This document shows positions 1 to 9,657 of a DNA stretch of 64,000 nucleotides, piece after piece (within the stretch, counting starts at the first letter, position 1; every line of letters starts with the position of its first letter). The stretch comes from Methylobacter sp. (lineage in GTDB: Bacteria > Pseudomonadota > Gammaproteobacteria > Methylococcales > Methylomonadaceae), in the NCBI GenBank assembly GCA_026399025.1, contig JAPLRU010000105.1:1-64000 (forward strand), in the 5' to 3' direction. The notes beneath the pieces were generated by a model. It saw only the letters and a program-made list of their open reading frames with translations, was not told where the DNA came from and did no database searches. The translations under genes were made by a program, and so were the position numbers.

Positions 1-235
1 AGTTTTTTGCTGCCCAAAGAAAATGATTTTTTAAAGGCGAAAAAACTGTCAAGCTTTTTTTTGATTTTGTAATGAAAACAATTGGGGCGAGTAGTTACGA
101 TAGAACTTATAGGTCGGTCTAGGTTTATTGAAAACCATCATAATTGCCTTACTCACATGTTAATTCGAAGTAGCAATTATCCGAAGTAGGTGTAAATACG
201 GGTCACGCAAAATTCACGCAAGCCTTTTTCAGGCA

Positions 236-269
236 TAAAAAAACCAGTCTCGAATCACGATAACTGGTT
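236..269 (-). terminator. Probable intrinsic terminator after tRNA-Lys
   Basis: Seven-base stem halves AACCAGT (242-248) and ACTGGTT (263-269) enclose a 14-base loop. Read on the minus strand the hairpin is followed by a T run (A run on plus, 236-243). It lies just 3' of the tRNA-Lys gene and would end that transcript. Confidence 0.65.
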
Positions 270-287
270 GATTTATTTATGCTTTGG

Positions 288-363
288 TGGTGGGTCGTGC
301 GCGATTCGAACGCGCGACCATCGCATTAAAAGTGCGGTGCTCTACCGGCTGAGCTAACGACCC
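288..363 (-). tRNA. tRNA-Lys (anticodon TTT)
   Basis: On the minus strand the sequence begins GGGTCGTTAGCTCAG and ends with a pairing ACGACCC plus discriminator A and an encoded CCA (288-290). The seven-base acceptor stem pairs perfectly (357-363 with 292-298). The D-loop, the T-loop GTTCGAATC and the anticodon loop CTTTTAA are all visible, giving anticodon TTT, which reads Lys codons. Its length with CCA is 76 nt. It sits downstream of queC in the same orientation. Confidence 0.97.
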
Positions 364-396
364 AACAAAGATTGCCTATTATAATGATTAATTTTA

Positions 397-1089
397 TTAT
401 TGCAACATTTTTTCACTTTCTTGATATCTTGTTGGATCTTTTATGCCTGCATCTATAAAACCGGTCTTTCTTAAGCGGCAAGCATCGCATACTCGACATG
501 CGCGCCCTTGCTCATCGGCCGAATAACAAGACACGGTGCGCCGGTAATCCACATCTAATTCAATACCCTTCTTGATAATTTCCGACTTACTCAGCGCGAT
601 CAGCGGGGTATGTATAATGAAATGCTCACCTTCCACACCCGCCTTAGTGGCAAGGTTGGCTAATAGCTGAAAGGCTTTGATAAATTCAGGCCGGCAGTCG
701 GGATAGCCGGAATAATCCACCGCATTAACACCAATAAAAATATCAGTTAGATTTAAAACTTCCGCCCAGCCCAAGGCAAAGGACAAAAAAATGGTGTTTC
801 TTGCCGGCACATAGGTTACCGGTATGCCTTCCTGTGGAGTTTGAGGCACGGCAATATGCTCATCGGTCAACGCGGAGCCGCCGATTGAACTTAAACCCAA
901 TTTGATGATTTTATGATCTTCGACTTGATAATCGGCCGCTATTTGAGCCGCCGCTATTAACTCGGCATTATGCCTTTGACCGTAATCGAAGCTTAAGGCG
1001 TAACATTGGAAGCCCTGTTTTTTTGCAAGGGCAAGTACGGTAATTGAATCCAATCCGCCGGATAGAAGAACTATGGCTTTTTTTTGCAT
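397..1089 (-). CDS. queC: 7-cyano-7-deazaguanine (preQ0) synthase QueC
   Basis: QueC makes preQ0 from 7-carboxy-7-deazaguanine and ammonia with ATP, in the cytosolic queuosine pathway. The N-terminus carries the PP-loop motif SGGLDS (residues 10-15). A C-terminal zinc site is seen as Cys188, Cys198, Cys201 and Cys204. The length of 230 aa is normal for the family. It lies directly downstream of queE, whose product makes its substrate, with a 5-base gap, so the two are almost certainly cotranscribed at the end of the tol-pal operon. Confidence 0.96.
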   Translation of the reverse strand: MQKKAIVLLSGGLDSITVLALAKKQGFQCYALSFDYGQRHNAELIAAAQIAADYQVEDHKIIKLGLSSIGGSALTDEHIAVPQTPQEGIPVTYVPARNTIFLSFALGWAEVLNLTDIFIGVNAVDYSGYPDCRPEFIKAFQLLANLATKAGVEGEHFIIHTPLIALSKSEIIKKGIELDVDYRRTVSCYSADEQGRACRVCDACRLRKTGFIDAGIKDPTRYQESEKMLQ

Positions 1090-1094
1090 GAGGT

Positions 1095-1736
1095 TTACTT
1101 ACCTTGGGCATCATCCCAAAGTATTTTATGGAGTTGAAGTTGAAAACGGACAGGTAACCTGTCCTTAAGAATTTTTTCGGCAAGCTCGGTCGGATTTTGC
1201 CGCCCCATCACCGGTGAAAATAATATTTCGCAACGATTGGGTAGATCGTATTCGGTTAAAACGGTTTTTGACCAGTCATAGTCTTGCTCATCACCGATCA
1301 CAAACTTGACTTGATCTTTTAGCGTCAAATAGTCGATATTTTGATAACGATTTTTACTTAATTCACCGGAGCTGGGTGTTTTAAGATCCATGACTTTAAC
1401 AACGCGCGGATCGACTTCCGACACATCAAGCGCACCGCTGGTTTCGAGCGAAACGCTATAGCCTTTGTCGAGCAACTTGGTCATTAACTCCAGACACCCC
1501 GGCTGCGCCAGCGGCTCGCCGCCGGTTACGGTAATGTACCGGGCTCCGTACTGTTCCGCCTGTTCAACAATGGCATCAATCGCTATTCTTTTTCCGCCGC
1601 TAAAAGCATAGGCCGTATCGCAATAGACGCATCTTAACGGACAGCCGGTGAGCCGGATAAATACAGTGGGCAGACCTACCGTATTCGACTCGCCCTGTAA
1701 CGAATAGAAAATTTCAGTTATGCGTAATAAACTCAC
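1095..1736 (-). CDS. queE: 7-carboxy-7-deazaguanine synthase QueE
   Basis: This radical SAM enzyme converts 6-carboxy-tetrahydropterin to 7-carboxy-7-deazaguanine, the step before QueC. The iron-sulfur cluster motif CX3CX2C is present as Cys32, Cys36 and Cys39, followed by the SAM-binding TGGEP motif near residue 71. The N-terminus (YSLQGE) is typical of QueE. The start codon is GTG at 1736; cpoB ends three bases upstream. Together with queC it makes preQ0 for tRNA queuosine modification. Confidence 0.95.
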   Translation of the reverse strand: MSLLRITEIFYSLQGESNTVGLPTVFIRLTGCPLRCVYCDTAYAFSGGKRIAIDAIVEQAEQYGARYITVTGGEPLAQPGCLELMTKLLDKGYSVSLETSGALDVSEVDPRVVKVMDLKTPSSGELSKNRYQNIDYLTLKDQVKFVIGDEQDYDWSKTVLTEYDLPNRCEILFSPVMGRQNPTELAEKILKDRLPVRFQLQLHKILWDDAQGK

Positions 1737-1738
1737 AG

Positions 1739-2575
1739 CTATTGTTTAACGTCATCAAGCAAAAGCAATTTCTTTGACGCCAAGCGAGCTGCAGTGGAGC
1801 CGGGAAAATCCGTGGTAACGCGGGTTAGATATTCGCGCGCCTTGACTGGGTTTTTCTGCTCGACCTCGATATAGCCCAACTTCAATAACGCATCCGGCAC
1901 TTTTGAGCTGCCGGGATAGTTTTCAATCACGCTGTTAAAGGCTTTGCGCGCGGCATCGATGTCCTGGTTAACTCTATAGGCCTCGCCTAACCAGTATTGG
2001 GCATTGTTCGCAAACTCATTCTTCGAATTTTTACTCAGCAAGGCATTAAATTCAGCAATGGCTTGGGCTGTATGGCCGTTTCTAAGGGCTTCATAAGCTT
2101 GCTGATATTGCTGCTTTTCGTCTCCCGAGGCCGGTACAGCATCCTGTTTTTGGGCAGGAAGCGGCTTATTAACCTCCGGCGTTGCGGCCGGAGTGGCAAC
2201 AGGAGGTTCAGCGGCTTTAGCTTCGGGCTGAACCTCTTGCACGGGAACACTTTCAGCACTCGTAAGCTTAACACCCTCGGCCTTTTTTTCGAGATTTTGC
2301 ATCCGCTCGTCAAAATCCGAGTACATAGTGTTTTGAGATTTTTTCATCTCGGCAATCAGATTCGCCTGTTCTTCTACCTTACCGGTCAGTTGTTGCACTT
2401 CGGCTTGCAATTGCTCCAGCCGTCCCATCATCTCAAACAACGCATTAGGCGATGAAGGCCTCACAGCGCTAACTTCACCGGCCGCCGGATACATGGAGTT
2501 ATCAATAACCGGCGGTAGCGATTCCGCATGGGCGGCAGTGCAAATACACAGCAGGGCAAGAACGCGAGCTTTCAT
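1739..2575 (-). CDS. cpoB: Cell division coordinator CpoB (YbgF)
   Basis: CpoB is a periplasmic protein that links Tol-Pal driven outer-membrane constriction with PBP1B peptidoglycan synthesis. The protein has an N-terminal signal peptide ending near AHA (residue 17) and a coiled-coil segment (about 50-95) with heptad-like Leu/Glu spacing. A Pro/Ala-rich linker and C-terminal TPR repeats (about 155-275, with AQYWLGEAY and ALLKLGY helices) follow. Its 278 aa are usual. It abuts pal (stop at 2576) in the tol operon, the standard position. Confidence 0.94.
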   Translation of the reverse strand: MKARVLALLCICTAAHAESLPPVIDNSMYPAAGEVSAVRPSSPNALFEMMGRLEQLQAEVQQLTGKVEEQANLIAEMKKSQNTMYSDFDERMQNLEKKAEGVKLTSAESVPVQEVQPEAKAAEPPVATPAATPEVNKPLPAQKQDAVPASGDEKQQYQQAYEALRNGHTAQAIAEFNALLSKNSKNEFANNAQYWLGEAYRVNQDIDAARKAFNSVIENYPGSSKVPDALLKLGYIEVEQKNPVKAREYLTRVTTDFPGSTAARLASKKLLLLDDVKQ

Positions 2576-3151
2576 TTATTTGCCTTGGTAAACTAACTCG
2601 ACGCGACGATTAAGCTCCCAGGACGCTTCATCGTGTCCGAATGCCGCCGGTTTTTCTTCGCCGTAACTGACAATTTGTAATTGGCTGTCGGACACACCTT
2701 GAACTTTCATCATACCGGCTACCGATTTGGCACGCTGCTCGCCCAGTGCAATGTTGTATTCACGCGAACCTCGCTCATCGCCATGACCTTCCATCACAAT
2801 ACGTTGGCCGGGGTGGGCTACTAAATATTGCGAATGGGCCGCAATCACCGGAACAAAGTCGCTCTGCACTTGGCTACTGTCCAGCATGAAGTAAATGGTG
2901 CTTTTTGACAGCGGGTTGTTCGGATCACTGAATTCAGGACCGATGCCCGCATTAGGATACATTCCGGAACCATTCATTTCCGATCCGGATAACCCGGAGC
3001 CATTACCTAAACCACTGGTTGACGCATCATTGATACCGCTGGCAGCATTCTGGGTGCCGTCAGTAAGGCTTGAATCTTTTTCATCGTCGCTGCATCCGGA
3101 TAGAAGTACCGCACTTATTGCCAAGGCCACTACTGTTTTATTCAATTTCAT
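2576..3151 (-). CDS. pal: Peptidoglycan-associated lipoprotein Pal
   Basis: Pal is an outer-membrane lipoprotein that binds peptidoglycan and TolB. A lipobox LLSGC places the acylated cysteine at residue 20. A Gly/Ser/Asn-rich linker (about 25-75) leads to a C-terminal OmpA-like domain with the characteristic EGHGDERGSREYN and ALGEQRA segments that contact diaminopimelate. Length 191 aa. The linker is longer and more repetitive (SGLGNGSGLSG) than in enteric Pal. It lies between tolB and cpoB. Confidence 0.96.
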   Translation of the reverse strand: MKLNKTVVALAISAVLLSGCSDDEKDSSLTDGTQNAASGINDASTSGLGNGSGLSGSEMNGSGMYPNAGIGPEFSDPNNPLSKSTIYFMLDSSQVQSDFVPVIAAHSQYLVAHPGQRIVMEGHGDERGSREYNIALGEQRAKSVAGMMKVQGVSDSQLQIVSYGEEKPAAFGHDEASWELNRRVELVYQGK

Positions 3152-3208
3152 TTTTAATTTCCAAAAGTAATCTATTCATTCAAAAAATTGTTGTTATATC
3201 CACTCGAA

Positions 3209-4492
3209 CTAGGGCGACCATGCCGGTTCGCGAATTTCACTGCCATTAAATACCAGCTTCTGCTGCATTTTACCATCCAATGAAACCGCCGATAAATAAC
3301 CCGCATTACCTTGCCGCGAGGCATATAAAATCATGCTGCCGTTCGGTGCGAAACTGGGGGATTCATCCGACCGGCCATCGGTGATTACATTAACGGCTTT
3401 CGTCGCCATATCCATCACGGCAATACGATAATCGCTGCCGTTGCCGTGTACCATGGCGATGCTTCTGCCGTCCGGTGAAAAACTGGCTCTAGCATTATAG
3501 CTACCTGAAAATGTGAGCCTTTTTTCTTCTCCGCCCTGACTTGACACGATATACAGCTGCGGTTTTCCGCCTCTATCCGAAGTAAAAACAATGCTGCCTC
3601 CGTCCGGAGACCAGGTGGGCTCGGTATCGATTGCAAAACTTTTAGTTAACTTAGTTAAAGAGCGCGTAACCAGATTTAAGATGAAAATATCGGGATTGCC
3701 GTCTTTAGATAAGGTCAAAGCCAACTTGGCGCCATCGGGCGACCATGAAGGCGCGCCGTTAATACCGGGAAATTCAGCCACACGGGCTCTCTCACCGGTC
3801 GCCAAAGTCTGGATATAAATGGCCGCTGATTTTCTCTCAAACGATACGTAGGCTATCTTTCTGCCATCCGGCGACCATGCCGGCGACATCAACGGCTCCA
3901 GAGATGAGGCAATGGTTTGGGCATTGAAGCCGTCCGCATCTGAAACTTGCAGTTTATGAGTGCTTTGTCTGCCTTGCCGGGTGCTGGTAATGTAGGCGAT
4001 ACGACCGCTGAAAACGCCTTTTTTGCCGGTTAAAAAAAAAAAAATAAGGTCGCTGATATGATGGGCCGTTCTGCGCAACTCGCCGGCTGACGATGCCATT
4101 CGGTAACCCAGCAGCTGTTCGCCTTTATAAACATCGAATAACTGAAACTGAACATTATATTGTCCATGATCTTCCGTTACCTGACCGATAACCAGATAAT
4201 TCTGGCCTATAGCCTGCCAGTCCTTAAACTGAACCGCTTCCGCAGTGCTGGGTTTAGCCGGCATATTGCCCTGATCCAAGGTTTTAAAATAACCGCTACG
4301 GCCTAAATCGGCGTCGACAATAAAACTGACATCGACGGGAACGCCCGATGGGCCTTGCATAGCAAAAGGAACCACGGAAATAGGTAACGCACTCTCAACG
4401 CCTTCGGTAATCTCAATCGTCATTTCCGCATAGCTGTTTGGCAGATAACACGTCATCAAGCCAATCAACAATATTTTTCTAAAAAAACTCAT
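3209..4492 (-). CDS. tolB: Tol-Pal system protein TolB
   Basis: TolB is the periplasmic beta-propeller protein that shuttles between TolA and Pal. A signal peptide ends near SYA (residue 22). The N-terminal alpha/beta domain (about 25-160) is followed by a six-bladed propeller with repeated SPDG/SWSPDG strands (for example WSPDGRKIAY and FSPDGRSIAM). The 427 aa length matches the family. It is preceded by tolA and followed by pal, the conserved operon order. Confidence 0.96.
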   Translation of the reverse strand: MSFFRKILLIGLMTCYLPNSYAEMTIEITEGVESALPISVVPFAMQGPSGVPVDVSFIVDADLGRSGYFKTLDQGNMPAKPSTAEAVQFKDWQAIGQNYLVIGQVTEDHGQYNVQFQLFDVYKGEQLLGYRMASSAGELRRTAHHISDLIFFFLTGKKGVFSGRIAYITSTRQGRQSTHKLQVSDADGFNAQTIASSLEPLMSPAWSPDGRKIAYVSFERKSAAIYIQTLATGERARVAEFPGINGAPSWSPDGAKLALTLSKDGNPDIFILNLVTRSLTKLTKSFAIDTEPTWSPDGGSIVFTSDRGGKPQLYIVSSQGGEEKRLTFSGSYNARASFSPDGRSIAMVHGNGSDYRIAVMDMATKAVNVITDGRSDESPSFAPNGSMILYASRQGNAGYLSAVSLDGKMQQKLVFNGSEIREPAWSP

Positions 4493-4586
4493 TTGTTTAC
4501 CTCAGTAATTTAACTGAAAAAAAACCATTAAATAATCGATGCTAATACTCATCAACAAATTCTCGTGATGATGACCTTACTTTTGA

Positions 4587-6431
4587 TCATCTGGAACGAT
4601 CCGGATCAAACAAAAACTTAAATGATTTAAATTCTTTGGTAGCCAATTCCTTATCTTTAGGCACGGGAAGCGGCGAAGCTTTATGAACCGCGCTTTCCGC
4701 TGAACGGTCAAAAATCTCATCGCCACTGGAAGTCACCACCACGGCGTCTATCACGGTACCATCGGACATCAATCTGACCTGAATTGTACACTTTAAACCC
4801 TCGGTAGCGGAAACCGGGCGAATCCAGCTACGCGTCACTTTTTGCCGAATGGCTGCGGCGGCGGATTTGACCGCCAGCTGATCTTGTTCAGCGTCCATTC
4901 TTGCCTGCTCCGCTTCCATCCTGGCGGCTTCCGCTCGTTCTGCGTCAGCCTTGGCCTGTGCTGCGGCATCGGCTTTAGCTTTTTCTTCCGCGGCTGCTTT
5001 TGCTTTGGCTGCCTCTGCTTCGGCCTTGGCTTTTGCAGCAGCTTCAGCTTTGGCTTTTTCCGCCGCTGCTTTTGCTTTAGCCGCTTCAGCTTCAGCCTTG
5101 GCTTTAGCGGCGGCTTCGGCTTTGGCCTTTTCTTCTGCTGCTTTTGCTTTAGCCGCTTCGGCTTCAGCCTTGGCTTTAGCGGCGGCTTCGGCTTTGGCTT
5201 TTTCTGCTGCTTCAGCTTTTGCTTTTGCCGCTGCTTCGGCTTTCTCTTTAGCTGCTTCAGCCCTCGCTTGCTCGGCGGCTTCGGCTTTTGCCTTGGCTAT
5301 TTCGGCTTGTTTGGCTTCGGCTTTAGCTTGTGCGGCGGCCTCGGCTTTCTCTTTGGCAGCAGCGGCCTTAGCTTGCTCAGCGGCTTCGGCTTTTGCTTTG
5401 GCTACCTCGGCTTGCTTGGCCTCAGCCTTAGCCTGTGCGAGGGCTTCGGCTTTCTCTTTAGCAGCTTGGACCTTGGCTTGCTCAGCGGCTTCGGCTTTTG
5501 CCTTGGCTGTCTCTGCTTGTTTGGCATCGGCTCTGGCCTGCTCGGCAGCTTCGGCTTTTGCTGCTTCAACTCTCGCTTGCTCTGCAGCCTCGGCCTTTGC
5601 CTTGACTTGCTCGGCGGCTTCGGCTTTTGCTTTAGCAATCTCGGCTTGTTTAGCTTCGGCCTTCGCTTGCTCGGCAGCGTGTGCTTTTGCCGCAACTATT
5701 TCGGCTTGTTTCGCCTCGGCCTTGGCTTGCTCGGCGGCTTCGGCTTTTACTTTAGCAATCTCCGCTTGTTTGGCTTCGGCCTTGGCTTGCTCGGCAGCTT
5801 GCGCTTTCGCTTTGGCTATTTCGGCTTGTTTGGCCTCGGCCTTGGCTTGCTCGGAGGCTTCGGCTTTGGCTTTGGCAATTTCGGCTTGCTTGGCTTCGGC
5901 CTTGGCCTGCTCGGCAGCGTGTGCTTTTGCCGCAGCTATTTCGGCTTGTTTGGCCTCGGCCTTGGCTTGCTCGGCGGCTTCGGCTTTTGCTTTAGCAATC
6001 TCCGCTTGTTTGGCTTCGGCCTTGGCTTGCTCGGCAGCTTGCGCTTTCGCCTTGGCAATTTCGGCTTGCTTGGCTTCGGCCTTCGCTTGCTCAGCAGCGA
6101 GTGCTTTTGCCGCGGCTATTTCGGCTTGTTTGGCTTCAGCCTTGGCTTGCTCGGCAGCTTCGGCTTTTGCTTGCTCAGCCTCAGCCTGCTGCGCAGCCTG
6201 TTTGGCTTCCGGATTAACTTCGGCTTCTTGTTTTATCTGCTCAGGAGCTGCCTCAGCCGGTTTCTTAACTTTGACTTCATCGACAATTTCAGCGTGAATA
6301 ATTTCCGGTTCGGGCTTAGGCTCTATTTTATCAGGCTTTAATAAGGCGCTTAAGGCAAACAACCCCAGAATCGTAAGATGCAAAGCCAAGGCCAAAATGA
6401 TCGGCCATGAAAATTTCCTTTTACTCGCCAT
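4587..6431 (-). CDS. tolA: Cell envelope protein TolA, with an expanded repeat domain
   Basis: TolA spans the periplasm and transmits the TolQR proton-motive signal to TolB-Pal. One N-terminal membrane helix is seen (about residues 9-30). A very long Ala/Lys/Glu-rich helical domain II (about 60-510) follows. The C-terminal domain III contains a TonB-like segment ending in KFLFDPD. At 614 aa it is far longer than the about 420 aa of E. coli TolA, because domain II is built from near-identical 20-residue units encoded by a 60-bp tandem repeat. It starts 6 bases after tolR. Confidence 0.94.
   Translation of the reverse strand: MASKRKFSWPIILALALHLTILGLFALSALLKPDKIEPKPEPEIIHAEIVDEVKVKKPAEAAPEQIKQEAEVNPEAKQAAQQAEAEQAKAEAAEQAKAEAKQAEIAAAKALAAEQAKAEAKQAEIAKAKAQAAEQAKAEAKQAEIAKAKAEAAEQAKAEAKQAEIAAAKAHAAEQAKAEAKQAEIAKAKAEASEQAKAEAKQAEIAKAKAQAAEQAKAEAKQAEIAKVKAEAAEQAKAEAKQAEIVAAKAHAAEQAKAEAKQAEIAKAKAEAAEQVKAKAEAAEQARVEAAKAEAAEQARADAKQAETAKAKAEAAEQAKVQAAKEKAEALAQAKAEAKQAEVAKAKAEAAEQAKAAAAKEKAEAAAQAKAEAKQAEIAKAKAEAAEQARAEAAKEKAEAAAKAKAEAAEKAKAEAAAKAKAEAEAAKAKAAEEKAKAEAAAKAKAEAEAAKAKAAAEKAKAEAAAKAKAEAEAAKAKAAAEEKAKADAAAQAKADAERAEAARMEAEQARMDAEQDQLAVKSAAAAIRQKVTRSWIRPVSATEGLKCTIQVRLMSDGTVIDAVVVTSSGDEIFDRSAESAVHKASPLPVPKDKELATKEFKSFKFLFDPDRSR
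5620..6179. repeat. 60-bp tandem repeats inside tolA
   Basis: Successive 60-base blocks are nearly identical, so they stack in register from line to line. Each encodes a 20-residue unit of the AEAAEQAKAEAKQAEIAKAK type. About nine units are clean; more degenerate units continue down to about 5270. Differences are single bases, and two alternating variants are visible (one coding HAAEQ, the other AQAAEQ or AEAAEQ). This pattern suggests recent unequal exchange or slippage. Confidence 0.9.
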
Positions 6432-6437
6432 CGAAAT

Positions 6438-6881
6438 CTATTGTTCGCTCGACTTAGTCATCAAACCGACACTGGGCACGCCGGCATTTTTTAATGCCGC
6501 CATTAACGTAACCACAACCCCATATTCAATCCCTTTATAAGCCCCGATCAGAACCTGCGTTTTCGGTTTCTTATTTAATACCGCCATCACCCGGCTCTCG
6601 ACTTCTTCCGGCTGTATCTGCTCGGGCTCTTCATCGTCAATGGTAATAAAATATTGGCTCTGATCGTTAATCGACACAATAACCGGCAAGTTATCGCCTT
6701 CCGATTCCACGGTTGCCGATTCGGCTTGCGGAAGCTCGACCTCCACACCGGTTTGCAACATCGGCGTTGTTATCATAAAAATAATCAACAGCACTAAAGT
6801 TACGTCAATATAAGGAACGACATTAATTTCCGCCATGGGCTTTCTGCGCCCGTTTTTTCTACCTAGTTGTGGCGCGCTCAT
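6438..6881 (-). CDS. tolR: Tol-Pal inner-membrane protein TolR
   Basis: TolR forms the proton-channel complex with TolQ and couples it to TolA. It belongs to the ExbD/TolR family. There is one membrane helix (about residues 20-42) with the conserved ion-conducting aspartate in the VPYIDVTLVLL segment (Asp27 by my count) and a periplasmic C-terminal domain. 147 aa is normal. Its start overlaps the tolQ stop by four bases (ATGA), indicating translational coupling. Confidence 0.96.
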   Translation of the reverse strand: MSAPQLGRKNGRRKPMAEINVVPYIDVTLVLLIIFMITTPMLQTGVEVELPQAESATVESEGDNLPVIVSINDQSQYFITIDDEEPEQIQPEEVESRVMAVLNKKPKTQVLIGAYKGIEYGVVVTLMAALKNAGVPSVGLMTKSSEQ

Positions 6882-7555
6882 TTTTGGTGTGCCTGCCTTT
6901 GTAATAATACGACGAATTCTTCAACAAAAAGTTCATATCGACCGGTCAATCGGTCCAACCGGGTTGAAAAACGGTTATAAGAAATAACGGCGGGAATCGC
7001 AGCAAACAGGCCGATGGCTGTTGCAATCAAGGCCTCGGCAATACCGGGCGCGACTTGCGCTAAAGTCGCCTGCTTGACAGTGCCTAAGGACATAAATGAA
7101 TTCATGATGCCCCATACCGTACCGAATAAGCCGATATAAGGACTGATAGATCCGACCGTGGCAAGAAAGGCCAAATGCTCATCCAGGCGTTCCAATTCGC
7201 GTGATAATTCAATACGCATAACGCGTTGCGCGCTTTCCACCTGCACGCCGGGTTCTACATTGCCGGCTTGCCGCATACGGGAGAACTCTTTATACCCGGC
7301 CAGAAATATTTTCTCGATGCCTTCCGGCTCAAAATCCTTGGCGGCCAGCTTTCTGTAAAGATCGGCCAAGACCACGCCGGACCAGAATTGTTCTTCGAAT
7401 TCGTCGGTAATTTCAACCGCGCGATTGAGCTCTTTGCGTTTGGTAAAAATAAATGTCCACGATGCCACCGATGCGGTTAACAGTATCAGCATGACGAATT
7501 GAACAACAAAGCTGGCTTCTTTAATTAAGTGGAAAATGGATAAATCAGTGTTCAT
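6878..7555 (-). CDS. tolQ: Tol-Pal inner-membrane proton channel TolQ
   Basis: TolQ is an ExbB/MotA-family protein with three predicted membrane helices (about residues 13-35, 135-157 and 168-190). The family signature G-IGLFGTVWGIMNSF is present, as are the conserved GIAEALIATA and IPAVISYN segments. With TolR it makes the proton-driven motor used during cell constriction. 225 aa is typical. Its start overlaps the ybgC stop by four bases. Confidence 0.96.
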   Translation of the reverse strand: MNTDLSIFHLIKEASFVVQFVMLILLTASVASWTFIFTKRKELNRAVEITDEFEEQFWSGVVLADLYRKLAAKDFEPEGIEKIFLAGYKEFSRMRQAGNVEPGVQVESAQRVMRIELSRELERLDEHLAFLATVGSISPYIGLFGTVWGIMNSFMSLGTVKQATLAQVAPGIAEALIATAIGLFAAIPAVISYNRFSTRLDRLTGRYELFVEEFVVLLQRQAHQK

Positions 7556-7959
7556 TTGTTATCTGCTCTAAGTGCTCTAAATAAAGTTTCGGGAATCGCT
7601 TTAGGGCGCATGGTTTGTGCATCCAAACAGGCAATTCGAACACTGCCCGTGCATAAAACATCATCACCTCGTGTAATAATTTGCTCAAAAATCAGGCTGG
7701 CTTTTTTAGCAAGACTGATCTTCGCACTCACTTGCAGCAGCTCATTAAACCGAGCCGGCATCAAATAATCGACCTGTATGGAGCGCACAACAAAAATAAC
7801 GCCTTCGTTAGCGCTCAGCTCATCTTGCTCATAGCCCATGGCCCTGAGCATTTCGGTTCTGGCTCGCTCGAAAAATTTCAAATAGTTAGCGTAAAACACC
7901 ACGCCGCCTGCATCGGTGTCTTCGTAATAGACGCGTACCGGCCAGATAAAATGATTCAT
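7552..7959 (-). CDS. ybgC: Tol-Pal-associated acyl-CoA thioesterase YbgC
   Basis: This is a hot-dog fold thioesterase. The N-terminal active-site segment YYEDTDAGGVVFYANY contains the conserved Asp (about residue 17) of 4-hydroxybenzoyl-CoA thioesterase relatives, followed by FFERARTE. 135 aa is the usual length. It heads the tol operon as in most gammaproteobacteria and hydrolyses short or medium acyl-CoA or acyl-ACP; its exact role in envelope lipid metabolism is not settled. It overlaps tolQ by four bases. Confidence 0.94.
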   Translation of the reverse strand: MNHFIWPVRVYYEDTDAGGVVFYANYLKFFERARTEMLRAMGYEQDELSANEGVIFVVRSIQVDYLMPARFNELLQVSAKISLAKKASLIFEQIITRGDDVLCTGSVRIACLDAQTMRPKAIPETLFRALRADNK

Positions 7960-8014
7960 AGGTCTATTCGATTGGCGACTTCAGCCAGCGTGGCGTTGCC
8001 GAGTCATGACTAAA

Positions 8015-9049
8015 TTATTCAAATAAATCTCCGGACACGCCCAAATGCATCGGAGGCGGCAAGCCAAAATGCAAATAAGCGTTCTGGGTAACCACGCGGC
8101 CACGAGGCGTACGCATGATAAAGCCTTGTTGCAGCAAATACGGCTCCACCACATCTTCAATGGTCCCGCGCTCTTCATTAATCGCAGCAGCCAGCGTATC
8201 CAAGCCGACCGGCCCACCGGCAAAACCTTCAATCATGGCTAAAAGCAGTTTTCGGTCCAAGGAATCAAACCCGTTATTATCCACCTTCAGCATTTCCAAG
8301 GCTTTAAAGGACACTTCCTCGGTAATGGTGCCGTTGCCTTTTACTTCCGCATAATCGCGCACCCGGCGTAATAGTCTGTTTGCAATACGCGGCGTACCGC
8401 GAGAGCGGCGGGCGATTTCATAAGCGCCGCGCAATTCCATCGCAATACCCAATACCTTGGCTGAACGCATCACGATGGTCGACAATTCTTCAATCGTATA
8501 AAACTCCAAGCGCTGAACAATGCCAAAGCGATCGCGCAACGGCGAGGTCAACAAACCGGCGCGGGTGGTTGCGCCAACCAGCGTAAAAGGCGGCAAATCG
8601 AGCTTGATCGAGCGCGCGGCCGGGCCTTCACCGATCATCAGATCCAGCTGATAATCTTCCATCGCCGGATATAAAATTTCTTCAACCGCGGGACTTAAAC
8701 GATGTATTTCATCGATAAACAGCACATCATGCGCTTCAAGATTAGTCAGCAGCGCTGCAAGATCGCCCGCCTTGTCGAGCACCGGCCCGGACGTTTGGCG
8801 AATTTTAACACACATTTCGGCGGCTATAATGTTAGCCAGCGTCGTCTTACCCAAGCCCGGAGGGCCGAAAATCAACACATGATCCAAGGCTTCTTTTCGC
8901 GCTGTTGCCGCTTGAATGAAAATTTCCATTTGCTCGCGCAATTCTTTTTGGCCGATATAATCGGCCAAGCGTTTGGGCCGGATAGCCCGATCCTGACGCT
9001 CTTCATCCGAGTGGCGATGAGCCGTCACCATGCGATCGCTTTCAATCAT
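8015..9049 (-). CDS. ruvB: Holliday junction branch-migration ATPase RuvB
   Basis: RuvB is the hexameric AAA+ motor that drives branch migration with RuvA. The Walker A motif GPPGLGKTT is at residues 62-70. Walker B appears as LFIDEIHRL. Sensor 1 is seen as GATTRAG, and a winged-helix C-terminus includes the PRGRVVT segment. 344 aa is typical. Its ATG overlaps the ruvA stop (ATGA). A 55-base gap separates it from ybgC downstream, so read-through into the tol operon is possible. Confidence 0.97.
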   Translation of the reverse strand: MIESDRMVTAHRHSDEERQDRAIRPKRLADYIGQKELREQMEIFIQAATARKEALDHVLIFGPPGLGKTTLANIIAAEMCVKIRQTSGPVLDKAGDLAALLTNLEAHDVLFIDEIHRLSPAVEEILYPAMEDYQLDLMIGEGPAARSIKLDLPPFTLVGATTRAGLLTSPLRDRFGIVQRLEFYTIEELSTIVMRSAKVLGIAMELRGAYEIARRSRGTPRIANRLLRRVRDYAEVKGNGTITEEVSFKALEMLKVDNNGFDSLDRKLLLAMIEGFAGGPVGLDTLAAAINEERGTIEDVVEPYLLQQGFIMRTPRGRVVTQNAYLHFGLPPPMHLGVSGDLFE

Positions 9050-9657
9050 CTTACCGAGCCTTGCAAGGCAAGCCGGATAATATCTTCACAACTTTTACCT
9101 TCAACATTAATAGCTTGCACCATTTTACCGGCATCCAGCGGCTTATAGCCCAATGAACACAAGGCGCTAATGGCTTCCTGTTTTGGATTGCTGACGAACT
9201 GAATTTTATCGACACCGGCCACCGGCAATTCACTTGAGTCGGATGCATTAATCAGGTCCGGCAATCTGTCGCGCATTTCAATAATCAAGCGTTCGGCCGT
9301 TTTTTTACCGACTCCGGGTAAGCGCACCAAGGCTTGCGTGTCATTGTTATGAACACAGCGATGAAATTCTTCGGCACTCTGGCCCGATAAAATCGTCAAC
9401 GCCAGTTTGGGCCCGACACCATTGACCTTAATCAAGGTCCTGAACATCGCCCGATCCGCATCGGTCGAAAACCCGAATAAGATATGCGCATCCTCCCGAA
9501 CCACCAGATGCGTATGCAGCATTATTTCTGCACCGATAGCCGGTAGGTTATAAAAAGTCGTCATCGGCGCTTCGATTTCATAGCCGACACCGTTCACATC
9601 GAGCATTAACAACGGCGGCGCTTTAAACGCCAGCTTGCCGCGCAAAAAACCGATCAC
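9046..9657 (-). CDS. ruvA: Holliday junction DNA helicase subunit RuvA
   Basis: RuvA binds four-way junctions and recruits RuvB. I place the start at GTG 9657, giving MIGFLRGKL at the N-terminus and 203 aa, which matches the family; an upstream ATG in the same frame (9711) would add 18 non-conserved residues lying inside ruvC. The two helix-hairpin-helix motifs are visible as [10 protein letters not shown] and [12 protein letters not shown]. The GTG overlaps the ruvC stop by four bases (GTGA), supporting this start. Confidence 0.95.
   Translation of the reverse strand: MIGFLRGKLAFKAPPLLMLDVNGVGYEIEAPMTTFYNLPAIGAEIMLHTHLVVREDAHILFGFSTDADRAMFRTLIKVNGVGPKLALTILSGQSAEEFHRCVHNNDTQALVRLPGVGKKTAERLIIEMRDRLPDLINASDSSELPVAGVDKIQFVSNPKQEAISALCSLGYKPLDAGKMVQAINVEGKSCEDIIRLALQGSVR

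Noticed and set aside
1..235. Possible integration site next to tRNA-Lys
   Set aside because: TCACGCAA is repeated (203-210 and 214-221), but there is no integrase and no copy of the tRNA 3' end, so an attachment site cannot be supported.
4842..6341. Long plus-strand open frames (up to 499 aa) opposite tolA
   Set aside because: They are low-complexity Phe/Gly/Leu or Ala/Ser strings that simply mirror the tolA tandem repeat; tolA on the other strand has clear domains and operon position.
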